NCBI RefSeq assembly: GCF_900091415.1
Contig: NZ_FMHU01000002.1
Location: forward strand, 2,604,001 to 2,668,000
Direction of reading: 5' to 3'
Length of the DNA stretch: 64,000 nucleotides
Origin: Micromonospora inyonensis
Lineage (GTDB): Bacteria > Actinomycetota > Actinomycetes > Mycobacteriales > Micromonosporaceae
The notes under the pieces were generated by a model, which worked only from the letters and a program-made list of their open reading frames with translations, was not told where the DNA came from and made no database searches. This document shows positions 18,901 through 26,026 of the stretch, piece by piece; position 1 is the stretch's first letter, and the number at the start of each line of letters is the position of its first letter. A program made the translations under genes and the position numbers.

Positions 18901-18943
18901 CGGTGACGACGGCGACGAGGGGGGACCTTCGGAAGGGACGCAA
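15908..18943 (-). CDS. exported PD40 beta-propeller / Ig-like repeat protein
   Basis: 1011 residues with an N-terminal signal or anchor (basic MRPFRRSP then a hydrophobic stretch to about residue 32). At least eight TolB-type PD40 blades follow (SPDGSRIAFE, SPDGSALAFE, SPDGTTLAFL and similar) up to about residue 620. Then come CARDB/DUF11-like beta sandwiches separated by a Pro/Thr linker (VPTTTLPATPTPAPTSP) and a final IPT-like domain. Such proteins recur in actinobacterial eCIS loci; a surface sensing or cell-wall role is plausible but unproven. The next gene downstream, DUF4255, is 13 nt away, so they share a transcript. Confidence 0.78.
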   Translation of the reverse strand: MRPFRRSPLVAVVTVVSALLGAWALAVSPGRVSYAEPADPPPVTDLRVAFLGTGHRSIGLIEGSGATATAVPLFGGGPAHFDDEASAGGDVVGWVSRRESELAQLWMRRGAGKPVRLTDDPVQVAGSPSVSPDGSRIAFELTREGVGSWRDIFVIGTDGTGLRQITDGTGDNRRPSWSPDGSALAFEGRDDAGVPQVRRVPADGGPVTALTARPEGAGEPAWDPDPTHDRIAYTAAPQRPDERQIHLMNSAGGDDRPLLNALWESRRPNWSPDGTTLAFLSRTTGTDGARGAVDLVYTEVPRDDLCPCEAVLRLAEDRLVGDPAWYVPPGGGPPRLLVSRTTAPDRYTVTLQDIRPDATDPRDLGLTVLREDPGAATDPDRLWRPVDGDPWTARPDYSPDGRRIVVNRFETVAGRRVSRLWVVDADGGNPRPLPLAGRADSDLETDPVWSPDGTRVAYALAGPGGPSRVVVADVDTGERLLTVPPGAGADRSDSQPAWSPDGSALALIRGQPEGAAADSHVWTVDAWDGTGQRDLTAAGCPGCTGADYGPSFSPDGTRIAFGRGADGLVVTDTAGGDCQVLAPQTPATDCAGPLTAPPDGPHRPRDVAWSPEGHRLALNSRRYTDPASPEYVKTYDFDTGVLDGLTWELPGRHRKPTWQRSVDLATTVLEPPAPVRVGERTTLTLTVTDRGPTPATNVRLDLRAPDGVEVTALEPEAGSCQVDPPGCDLGTVGLGNTVRVRVELTGVTAGTYPLAWSVGGWTADARPSDNEASVPVTVNPVPVPTTTLPATPTPAPTSPAPTVLEITVTVNPTPGYVGGLVTVTYTVGNTGGQGVTGVQITPVLPPRVPVRIRPAGCAATYCPVPDLAPGARRTLTFVLAPTAATATTVRGAVAGDGGLADTAQAPFRVVQPRIVAVPDIGPPGFVTSIRGTDFPPDVPVRLAWDVGLTVAANPAVPAADGTFATQLLVVPRDQLGPRKVLATGPGFGTVRTDFRVVMPAQQPPGLLGRGW

Positions 18944-19139
18944 TCGACACCTCGGCGGTGGGAGACGGCGGGGCGGGAGGGTGGCGGGCGGCCACGCCGC
19001 GCACGGCCCAGGTGGTCATCATCGACGCGGTGACGGCGGCCGGCACAGGGACTGCCGGCCAGGGACCGGGGCAGGATCCGCGTCGGTACGGGCAACGGAC
19101 CTCGTCCCGACGGACGGGCCGCCGGGGCGGGGTGCCAGC

Positions 19140-19760
19140 TCAGATCAGGTCGTTTCGCAGCGCGTACGCCACCGCGTGGGCCCGGTTGCGCAGGTGCAGC
19201 CGGGTGGTGATGCCGTGCACGACGTTCTTCACGGTCCGCTCCGAGTAGGACAGCTTGGTGGCGATCTCCCTCGTCTCGAACCCGTCGGCGACCAGCCGCA
19301 GGACGTCGACCTCGCGGGCGCTCAGCCCGCCCAGGGTTAGCCCCCGAGGGTCGAGCACCTCCCGCTGGAGCCGGCGCATCTGGTTCAGCAGCCGGCCGAG
19401 CAGGTCGGCCGGGACGCTCCCCTCGCCCCGGGCCGCCGAGAGGATCACCTCGACCAGGCGGGTGCCGGACGCCTCGCCCCGGCGTACCACCCCCACCACC
19501 CCACACTCGACGGCGGCCGACAGTTGGCCGTCGTCGATGGTGGACGGCACCAGGACTAGCCGGGTCTGCTCCCGGCGCAGCCGCCGCAGGGTCTGCACCC
19601 TCTGCGGCGTCAGGCTGTCCACGACGACCAGGGTCACCGCCGCCTCGGCGGCCTCCGCCTCGGCCAGGACCCGGACCTCCGGGCGGCCCGTGAGCTGGCC
19701 CGTCACGCCTGTCCACGAGATCGGATCCGTCGTGTGCACGTAGATCGGTACCCGCTGCAT
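19140..19760 (-). CDS. LuxR-type regulator with a degenerate receiver
   Basis: 206 residues. The C-terminal 62 residues are a clear LuxR/GerE HTH (LSAREVDVLRLVADGFETRE then SERTVKNVVHGITTRLHLRN). The N-terminal 125 residues look like a response-regulator receiver by spacing, with an Asp in LVVVDSLTP at the phosphoacceptor strand. The acidic pair is reduced and the conserved Lys is replaced in VVRRG, so phosphorylation is doubtful. It starts the operon containing the propeller, cap and ATPase genes, so it is the likely eCIS regulator, as in Streptomyces eCIS loci. The Shine-Dalgarno is ggaggcgagg just upstream. Confidence 0.85.
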   Translation of the reverse strand: MQRVPIYVHTTDPISWTGVTGQLTGRPEVRVLAEAEAAEAAVTLVVVDSLTPQRVQTLRRLRREQTRLVLVPSTIDDGQLSAAVECGVVGVVRRGEASGTRLVEVILSAARGEGSVPADLLGRLLNQMRRLQREVLDPRGLTLGGLSAREVDVLRLVADGFETREIATKLSYSERTVKNVVHGITTRLHLRNRAHAVAYALRNDLI

Positions 19761-19775
19761 CCTCGCCTCCTCACT

Positions 19776-19809
19776 CCCCGGCCGTCGGTCCGCGCGCCGA
19801 CGGCCGGGG
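19776..19809. promoter_or_regulatory. perfect 13-bp inverted repeat upstream of the LuxR gene
   Basis: CCCCGGCCGTCGG at 19776-19788 pairs exactly with CCGACGGCCGGGG at 19797-19809 across an 8-nt loop. It begins only 15 nt upstream of the LuxR gene start (19760) in the regulator/membrane-protein divergent region. It could be an operator for the regulator itself, a 5'-leader attenuator, or a terminator facing the other gene. No U-tract follows. Confidence 0.55.
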
Positions 19810-19929
19810 AAGTATGCGTGTCGTGTCTTTGCGTGTACTTAACGTCGTCTCGGCGGACAGCCACCTCTGCCCGCCGGCATACCCCGATGGCCCCTGACAG
19901 CCCGGGAAACCGCTCTTACGCTCGACCAG

Positions 19930-21219
19930 ATGCGCGCATCGGCGAATCTGGCCAGCACCTCCGTGAGCGTCGTCCCCGGCGGCGAGATCGAGATCCCGGT
20001 CACCGTGCGGAACGCCGGCGACACGGTCGAGGCGTACCGGTTCGAGGTCCTGGGCGTCCCGGACGAGTGGGCGACGGTGGAGCCGGCGTCCCTCACCCTC
20101 TACCCGGCCGGCTCGGGCACCGTCGTGGTCACCTTCCGCCCGCCCCGGTCCGCCCGGGTGGACGCCGGGGACCGGCGCTTCGGGCTCCGGGTCGTCCCCT
20201 CCGAGTACCCGGACTCGGCCCTGGTGGAGGAGGGCGTCCTCACCGTCGAGCCGTTCTTCGCGCTGGCCGCGCAGGTGCAGCCGCCGTCGCGCGGCGGGCT
20301 GCGCGGGGCCCGGTACCGGATCGACACCGACAACCTCGGCAACGTGACCGAACCGGTCGGCTTCGCCGCCGCCGAGGGCACCGACCAGGTGACGTTCGCG
20401 CTGCCAGCCGAGCCGGTCGAGGTTCCCAACGGCACGCGCGCCGAGACCCGGCTGCGGGTCCGAGCCCGCCGGCTGCTCTGGTGGGGCGAGCCGAAGGAGT
20501 ACCCGTTCACCGTCGAGGTGCGGCCCTCGGACGGCCGGGCCCGCGCCCTGAACGCCACGTTCATCCAGCGCCCGGTGATCTCGGCGGGGCTGCTGAAGCT
20601 GATCGCGGCGCTGCTGGCCCTGCTCCTGGCGCTGGCCGCGATCTGGTTCGGGCTGCTGCGCCCGCAGGTGAAGACCGCCGCCCGGGAGGCGGTGGAGGCG
20701 GAGAAGGCCCGGCAGGTCGCGCAGGGCGAGGCGGTGCCGACCACAGCGCCGAACCCGGTTCCTCCGGCCGCGTCGCCGACCGCGCCGGGCGGTGGCGCAC
20801 CCGGCGGCGGTACGACCGACGGGGGCGGGGTCGGCGGTCCCGCCGGGGGCCTCGGCGGTGAGCAGTTCTCCGTCGCCGTCACCTTCCGCACCAGCCCCAA
20901 CGGGTCGGCGGAGCGGAGCTACACCGTCCCCGAGGGGAGGACGTTCCTGCTGACCGACTTCCTGGTCGACAACGTGCAGGGCGACGAGGGCACGCTGACG
21001 GTCACCGCCAATCAGGTACAGGTGGTCACCTACGCCCTGGAGAACTTCCGCAACCAGGACTACCACTCGGTCACCCCCATCCGGGTCCCCGCCCGCGCGG
21101 AGGTGACCCTGACCGTGGTCTGCCGTCGCCCGGGCACCCCGGCCAACGCCCCCCGGCCCACCACCTGCCGCGAGTCGCTCTACCTCAACGGGGTGCTTAC
21201 CAAGGCGCCGGAGGACTGA
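19930..21219 (+). CDS. single-pass membrane protein, CisA-like eCIS membrane partner
   Basis: 429 residues. Residues 1-200 form two Ig-like beta sandwiches (VVPGGEIEIPVTVRNAGDTV, then GTVVVTFRPPR). One strong transmembrane helix lies near 217-241 (LLKLIAALLALLLALAAIWF). A Gly/Pro/Thr linker and a C-terminal beta domain (about 315-429) follow, with Cys residues in its last third. There is no signal peptide, so the first domain is probably cytoplasmic and the last outside. This layout and the eCIS linkage match CisA described for Streptomyces, which links cytoplasmic particles to the membrane; orthology is inferred. No good Shine-Dalgarno precedes the ATG. Confidence 0.72.
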   Translation: MRASANLASTSVSVVPGGEIEIPVTVRNAGDTVEAYRFEVLGVPDEWATVEPASLTLYPAGSGTVVVTFRPPRSARVDAGDRRFGLRVVPSEYPDSALVEEGVLTVEPFFALAAQVQPPSRGGLRGARYRIDTDNLGNVTEPVGFAAAEGTDQVTFALPAEPVEVPNGTRAETRLRVRARRLLWWGEPKEYPFTVEVRPSDGRARALNATFIQRPVISAGLLKLIAALLALLLALAAIWFGLLRPQVKTAAREAVEAEKARQVAQGEAVPTTAPNPVPPAASPTAPGGGAPGGGTTDGGGVGGPAGGLGGEQFSVAVTFRTSPNGSAERSYTVPEGRTFLLTDFLVDNVQGDEGTLTVTANQVQVVTYALENFRNQDYHSVTPIRVPARAEVTLTVVCRRPGTPANAPRPTTCRESLYLNGVLTKAPED

Positions 21220-21509
21220 CCCGGTTCACTTGTTCAGGGACCCGCCGAGAATGTCCCGATCCGTGCCGCTGCCTGATCCGTACTTCCCCCGATCGGCCTC
21301 GATAAGCCGTGCACACCGGTGCCGTCGGCCACCTTTCGGGCAACGGTGAAGGCATCGGTGCCGAGGTAGCGCCGACCCCACATGCCTCGCCGGCTCTCAT
21401 TGTCGGAAGCCGTTGGGAAGCGCGAACGCCACCGGGCAGCAGTGGTTACGCACGGCGTACGCGCCTGGAGAGCGTGGCATTCCTGTCGGGGCTGGCCTTC
21501 GCATTGAGC
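21220..21509. other. intergenic stretch, no gene recognised
   Basis: 290 nt between the membrane-protein stop and the first IS end. Short open frames on both strands have no recognisable product. It forms the boundary between the conserved eCIS block and the mobile-element zone. Confidence 0.5.
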
Positions 21510-22181
21510 TGATCTCAGCGACGCGAAAGTGTTGATTGGTGCGACACGGATGAAGACACTCAGGCCGGACAGTGCTGGAAGTGGACGTGAGGCCCTCGGT
21601 AGGTAGTTCTCACCACAAGATCACCCACACGGTGAGGACCCCACGTGATCGCATATCGTGCCATGGTCGACGTCCCGAGGGAACTCGTGCGGTACCTCGG
21701 CCGGCTGCTTGCCGCGGAACGCCGAGCCAAGGGGACACGGCGCGGCACCCGCGCGTTGACCTGCTTCTACCAGGCGCTGCTGGTGCTGGTCTGGTTCCGC
21801 AAGGCCGAGGACGTGACCCTGCTCGGCGCCGGGTTCGGCATCTCCCGAGCGACCGCGTACCGCTACCGCGACGAGGGCATCGCCGTGCTCGCCGCGCAGG
21901 CGCAGGATCTGCACGCCGCGCTGCGTCGAGTCGCCGACGACGGCTGGTCCCACGTGATCCTCGACGGCAAGCTGTTCGACTGCGACCGGCTCACCGAGAC
22001 CACCCTGTCCGTGAAGGGCGAGACCATCGACGCCTGGTACTCCGGAAAGCACCGAGACTTCGGCGCGAACATCCAAGCGATCATCCGCCCGGACGGGCTG
22101 CCGATCTGGACATCGGCGGCGATGCCCGGGCACCTGCACGACACCAGCTGCGCCCGCGAACTCGGGGTGACCGCCACACTG
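21510..22181 (+). pseudogene. IS5-family-like transposase, 5' part (copy 1, truncated)
   Basis: An IS end with TGATCTCAGCG begins near 21510. The coding part starts at 21645 (or ATG 21663, product MVDVPRELVRYLGRLL). The product has an N-terminal HTH (GFGISRATAYRYRDEG) and the first DDE acidic residue in HVILDGKLFD, and runs to the GVTATL segment. At 22181 it stops matching the other copy (26600-27084) and enters group II intron sequence, so the C-terminal third is missing here. The residual frame to 22247 encodes junk. Confidence 0.8.
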
Positions 22182-22246
22182 CCGGGTAGACGGCGGGGAT
22201 TTCACCCGCCGTCCCCCACAGATCCGGACGTAAGCCTCTCGGCTTA
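22182..22246 (-). ncRNA. group II intron domain VI and 3' part of domain V
   Basis: Read on the minus strand, 22246-22221 gives the 3' part of a 34-nt domain V: AGCCGAGAGGCTTACGTCCG, with a GAGA tetraloop and CGU bulge. A domain VI hairpin follows: GACGGCGGG paired with CCCGCCGTC and a nearby unpaired A. The 5' strand of domain V (GAGCCGGATAA) lies at 23226-23216, beyond the inserted IS. Joined without the IS and its duplicated TTA, they form a complete domain V with the AGC catalytic triad. Confidence 0.75.
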
Positions 22247-22290
22247 GAGGTCGCGCGGAATGGTGGGTTGATCGGCGCGCCTGAACGGAT

Positions 22291-22356
22291 GCAGGCACAG
22301 AACTGGTGATCATGAAGTTGCTGACGCTCCGTGATCACGGGAGGTTCTGTGCCTGC
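22291..22356 (+). promoter_or_regulatory. 13-bp inverted repeat sequestering the transposase start
   Basis: GCAGGCACAGAAC (22291-22303) is perfectly complementary to GTTCTGTGCCTGC (22344-22356). The GTG start at 22349 lies inside the right arm and the gggagg ribosome site (22339-22344) is next to it. A TGATCA palindrome lies in the loop. Transcripts entering from outside the IS would fold this stem and hide the start codon, an arrangement known from other IS elements. Confidence 0.65.
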
Positions 22357-23191
22357 CATCCCAGCATGGCTGATCGAGCCGTTGTGGGTCCAGTTCGCCG
22401 CGCTGCTCCCCGATCGGCCGACCTACCAACCGACACATCCGCTGGGCTGTCACCGCAAGCGGATCGATGACCGCATCGTGTTCGACAAGCTGGTCCAGGT
22501 GTTGCGGTTCGGCTGCGCCTACGAGGCGATCGCCGATGCCACCTGTTCGGCCACCACGATCCGCGGCCGCCGTGACGAGTGGATAGAGCTTGGGGTGTTC
22601 GCCCAGCTCAAACAGATCGCCCTGGACGCCTACGACCGGCTCGTCGGCCTGGTCCTCGACGACATCGCCGTGGACGGCTGCATCACCAAGGCTCCCGGCG
22701 GCGGCGAGGCCGCCGGACGCTCACCGGTCGACCGGGGCAAGCAGGGCATGAAACGCTCGTTGATGGTCGACGGCTACGGCATCCCCCTCGGCCGGGTCCT
22801 GGCCGGCGCGAACCGACACGACTCACCCCTGCTCGGCCCCACCCTCGACCACCTCGACGACCTCGGCCCACTACCCCAGGCCATCACGGTGCACCTCGAC
22901 GCCGGATACGACTCCCAGGTCACCCGCGCCCTGCTGGCCGAGCGCGGCCTGACCGGTGAGATCGCCCACAAGGGCGACAAGGCGCCCATCCAGGCGAGCC
23001 AACGGTGGCACGTCGAACGGACGAACAGCTGGCACAACGCGTTCAACCGGCTGCAACGCTGCTACGAACGAACAGAGAAGGTCATCGACGCCTTCTTCGA
23101 CCTCGCCGACGCGATCATCACCGTCCGCAGCCTCATCCGGCGTGCATGGACCCTCTACCGGTGGAACAACCGACCCGCCCGCCGCCGATGA
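22349..23191 (+). CDS. IS5-family transposase
   Basis: The GTG at 22349 behind gggagg gives 280 residues (MPAIPAWLIEPLWVQFAALL). It is a DDE transposase with an N-terminal DUF4096-like region, a first Asp in DDIAVDGCITKAPGGG, a second Asp in VHLDAGYDS and the Glu in RWHVERTNSWHNAFNRL. The frame is intact and lies within a bounded IS, so the element may be active. The ORF could be extended upstream to 22331, but that start lacks a ribosome site. Confidence 0.9.
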   Translation: MPAIPAWLIEPLWVQFAALLPDRPTYQPTHPLGCHRKRIDDRIVFDKLVQVLRFGCAYEAIADATCSATTIRGRRDEWIELGVFAQLKQIALDAYDRLVGLVLDDIAVDGCITKAPGGGEAAGRSPVDRGKQGMKRSLMVDGYGIPLGRVLAGANRHDSPLLGPTLDHLDDLGPLPQAITVHLDAGYDSQVTRALLAERGLTGEIAHKGDKAPIQASQRWHVERTNSWHNAFNRLQRCYERTEKVIDAFFDLADAIITVRSLIRRAWTLYRWNNRPARRR

Positions 23192-23241
23192 TCAACAACC
23201 ATTCCGCGCGACCTCTTATCCGGCTCGTGCCGTTCAGGTGG

Positions 23242-23830
23242 TCAGGTCGTGTATCGCAGCGCCCAGTGCGCGAACAGGTCGGGCGACCGTTGCCGGACAC
23301 CTCGCAGCCATGCTCGTGCCCGTTCGTCGCTGCGTTTGAGCCGCTTGTACTTCCGCTTCGCCCAACGCATCAGATGGCGATCGATGCGCTTGCCGACCGG
23401 GTTCACCGCGCTCGGGTAGAACACGGTGAAGTAGTTCAACCAGCCCCGAAGGACGGGGTTGACCTCTTCGGCGAGGTTTGCCAGATTGCCGGTCGTGCGT
23501 CGATGCAGCCGCCAGGACGCCACCTTGCGGCTCATGTCGGTCAGCTTCCCCGGTGCCACGGCGGGAAGGAACCCGGTTCGGGCCTTCCCTCGGATCTTGT
23601 CCCATGCCTTCCGGGGACGAAACGCATACCCGCAGAACGTGAACGTCACCTGCTCGTAGTCCAGGCGACGCCGGTCGTCCTTGCAGTACACGATGCGCGT
23701 CTTGCCGGGGTGCAACTGCAACCCGATGTCCGCGAACCGACGGCCGATCGCCTGACGCACCTGTTGCGCCTGGCGTTCGGTCACGCAATGGACCACCACA
23801 TCGTCTGCGAACCGCTCGAACCCTGTCCCG
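23242..23830 (-). pseudogene. group II intron reverse transcriptase/maturase, C-terminal part
   Basis: The minus-strand frame resumes right after the ISAs1 insertion with GEFPGTGFERFADDVVVHC, so the catalytic RT motif is FADD rather than YADD. The thumb and maturase X domain follow (LQLHPGKTRIVYCK, RGWLNYFTVFYPS and a basic C-terminus ending ALRYTT). Joined to 25345-26026 through one copy of the duplicated target, the reading frame is restored. On its own it lacks a start and the palm-finger half. Confidence 0.88.
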
Positions 23831-23914
23831 GGGAACTCCCCACGGCCCCGGCGTTGTTCCCAATCGAGCGGTTATGTCCGTGTGGGGAACTGGACACGGG
23901 GCGAGTTGCAGGAT

Positions 23915-23977
23915 GAGCGCGGCTCCTGATGATCTTTCGGGTGACTAGCCTCGAAGTTCATCGCTGGAGCCGCGCTC
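23915..23977 (+). promoter_or_regulatory. 12-bp inverted repeat abutting the ISAs1 transposase start
   Basis: GAGCGCGGCTCC (23915-23926) is exactly complementary to GGAGCCGCGCTC (23966-23977), and the GTG start follows immediately at 23978. The right arm would also be the only place for a ribosome site. Read-through RNA would fold the stem over the initiation region. It has the same logic as the stem in the neighbouring IS5-type element but a different sequence. Confidence 0.6.
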
Positions 23978-25288
23978 GTGACGTCATCTTCCCTGATCGA
24001 CCCTGTTGTTGACCACCTCGCCGATCTGGCGTTGTGGGAAGCCGAACTCGCCGCGGTTTCGGCCGATCCGCTGCGGGTGGTGTCCCCGCTGGCGGCACGG
24101 CTGGCTCAGGTACCGGATCCGCGACGGCCGCGTGGGTTGCGCCATCCGCTGCTGGTGATCCTGGTCTTGACCGCGTGCGCCACCCTCGTGGTCGGTAACG
24201 ACGGCCTGACCGCGATCCGGCAGTGGGCGGCCCGGACTCCGCAGGACGTGTTGCACCGCCTCGGCGCCCGCCGTAACCCACTGACCGGCCGCTATCTGGT
24301 GCCCAGCGAGCGCACCTTCCGGCGGGTCCTGGCCGCGGTCGACGGCGACGCTCTCGACGCGGCGACCTGCGGCTACACGGCCGACGTGCTGCGTGGCGAC
24401 GTCCCGGCCCCGCAGATCCCCACCGCCACCGACGAGCCCGCCGAGCGTGAACAGCGCCGCGCCGCGACGCGGGCGGTGACCCACCCCGCACCGGCCGGGC
24501 TGCTGCCCGCGGTCGCGATCGACGGGAAACTGCTGCACGGCACCCGCACCGAGACCGGGCAGGTGTTCCTGGTCGCCGCGGTCACGCATGACCGGGCGGT
24601 GATCCTGGGCCAGCGCCAGGTCGCCGGCAAGCGCGGCGAGACCACCGTGACCGAAAATCTGCTCGCCCCGTTGGATGTGGCCGGCATGCTGCTCACCCTG
24701 GACGCCCTGCACACCACGAAGAAGACCGCCCGGCTGATCACCGGACCGTTGAACGCCCACTATCTGCTGATCTTGAAGGGGAATCAGCCGCTCGCCCTGC
24801 AGGCCGCCCAGGCGCTGCTGTCCGGCACCGACACAGTCTTCACCGGCAGCATGAACATCGACTCCGATCGCGGGCACGGACGCACCGAACGCCGCACGAT
24901 CCGCGTCGCACCATGTGACGGCCGGCTGTTCCCCGGCGCCCGGCAAGTGTTCCGGCTCCGCCGTGACACCGGCGGACTCGACGGCGTGCGCACCAGCAAA
25001 CAGATCATCTACGGCATCGTCAGCCTCGATGCCGAACAGGCCAGCCCGCAGCACCTCAACGCCTATGCGAGAGGACACTGGTCTGTTGAAAATCGTCTGC
25101 ATTGGATCCGAGACGTCACCTTCAGCGAGGACGATTCCCAACTCAGGACGAGTGCGGCGCCCCGCAACCTGGCCGCCATGCGCAACCTGGCCATGAACAC
25201 CTTCCGCCTCGCCGGGCGCGTCAACATCGCCCACGCCCGCCGCGACCTCCACGACCGCGCCGACGCCTTCGCCGCCTACGGCATCTAG
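23978..25288 (+). CDS. ISAs1-family transposase
   Basis: 436 residues starting at GTG 23978. It has the N-terminal DDE_Tnp_1-associated region (VPDPRRPRGLRHPLLVILVL) and a catalytic DDE set: AIDGKLLHGTR, LTLDALHTTKKTA and HWSVENRLHWIRDVTFSED. The C-terminus (LAAMRNLAMNTFRLAGRVNI) is standard for the family. The length is normal and the frame intact. A long minus-strand open frame overlapping it is a fusion of the broken intron RT with antisense IS sequence, not a gene. Confidence 0.93.
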   Translation: MTSSSLIDPVVDHLADLALWEAELAAVSADPLRVVSPLAARLAQVPDPRRPRGLRHPLLVILVLTACATLVVGNDGLTAIRQWAARTPQDVLHRLGARRNPLTGRYLVPSERTFRRVLAAVDGDALDAATCGYTADVLRGDVPAPQIPTATDEPAEREQRRAATRAVTHPAPAGLLPAVAIDGKLLHGTRTETGQVFLVAAVTHDRAVILGQRQVAGKRGETTVTENLLAPLDVAGMLLTLDALHTTKKTARLITGPLNAHYLLILKGNQPLALQAAQALLSGTDTVFTGSMNIDSDRGHGRTERRTIRVAPCDGRLFPGARQVFRLRRDTGGLDGVRTSKQIIYGIVSLDAEQASPQHLNAYARGHWSVENRLHWIRDVTFSEDDSQLRTSAAPRNLAAMRNLAMNTFRLAGRVNIAHARRDLHDRADAFAAYGI

Positions 25289-25344
25289 CAAACCACGATG
25301 AAAGCGGGCATAGAAGAACAACGCCGGGGCCGTGGGGAACTCCC

Positions 25345-26026
25345 GGGTCATCCAGGTGTCGAAGCCGTAGTGCAGGAAAATGTTGGCGATCAACGGGGAG
25401 ATCGGACCACCCTGCGGTGTCCCCTTGGTCCGGCGGGCCAGGGTTCCGTCAGGCATCAGCATCGGCGCCTGCAGCCAGCGCTCCACATACAACATGACCC
25501 ACTGCTGGGTCACGTGTCGCGCCACCGCCTTGAGCATCAGATCCCACGGCACCGAATCGAAGAAGGCCTTGACGTCCAGATCAACGACCCAGTCCTTCTT
25601 GAAACACCGCTGCCGGCACACCCGTATCGCGTCTATCGGTGACCGTCCGGGACGGTAGCCGTAGGAGTCGTCGTGGAACACCCGCTCCACCTCCGGCTCC
25701 AGCACCAGCACCGCTGCGGTCTGCGCCACCCGGTCGACCACGTTGGGTATGCCCAGGATCCTGGTTCCGCCCTTCTTGGGGATCTCCACCGCCCGGACCG
25801 GACCGGGAAAGTAGCTGCCCGACGACATGCGGTTCCACAGCCGGTAGAGGTTGTCAGCCAACCTCTGCTCGTACTGTTCGATCGTCACGCCATCGGCCCC
25901 GGCCGCTCCGCCGTTACCTTTCACCTTCAACCACGCAGCCCAGATCAGCCGCTTGGGAATGTCGTGCGACTTTCCTGACAACCCTGACTGACTCACGCGG
26001 TTCCTCCCATGCGGTTGACCGCCCAC
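25345..26026 (-). pseudogene. group II intron reverse transcriptase, N-terminal part
   Basis: 227 residues of finger and palm domains before the ISAs1 insertion: KGNGGAAGADGVTIEQYEQR (RT-0/1), RILGIPNVVDRVAQTAAVLV (RT-2), YGYRPGRSPIDAI, VVDLDVKAFFDSVPW (RT-3, first catalytic Asp) and GTPQGGPISPLIANIFLHY (RT-4). It ends at MTREFP, where the IS begins. Start assumed at ATG 26026 inside the intron. It belongs to the bacterial group II intron maturase-RT class (LtrA-like). Confidence 0.9.

Larger units (their letters stand above)
22247..23215 (+). mobile_element. IS5-family insertion sequence inside intron domain V
   Basis: 969 bp bounded by terminal inverted repeats (GAGGTCGCGCGGAATGGT at the left; its complement, ACCATTCCGCGCGACCTC, at the right end). 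TTA target duplications lie at 22244-22246 and 23216-23218. It carries one intact transposase. Its exact ends and duplication show simple insertion into the intron, after the intron was in place. Confidence 0.88.
23841..25334 (+). mobile_element. ISAs1-family insertion sequence inside the intron RT
   Basis: 1494 bp with 19-bp terminal inverted repeats (CACGGCCCCGGCGTTGTTC at 23841-23859; complement at 25316-25334). The 10-bp target duplications GGGAACTCCC lie at 23831-23840 and 25335-25344, and the target is itself palindromic (5-bp arms). Removing the element and one duplication restores MTREFPGTGFERFADD in frame, proving a clean insertion. It carries one intact transposase. Confidence 0.92.

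Noticed and set aside
1..21220. Long plus-strand open frames opposite the eCIS genes (for example 1118-2350, 2603-4981, 6594-8687, 12695-15754)
   Set aside because: They are antisense shadows produced by high GC: their products are Arg/Pro/Gly-rich with no family signature, while the minus-strand frames encode recognisable tail proteins.
23984..26026. 680-residue minus-strand ORF as one reverse transcriptase
   Set aside because: Its C-terminal two thirds are antisense to the ISAs1 transposase. The real RT resumes at 23830 after the insertion.
23242..26026. Diversity-generating retroelement producing the variable helices of the giants
   Set aside because: The RT is a group II maturase with a thumb/X domain and adjacent domain V/VI. 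No template-repeat/variable-repeat pair with adenine-biased changes was seen, and the module differences are not A-specific by eye.
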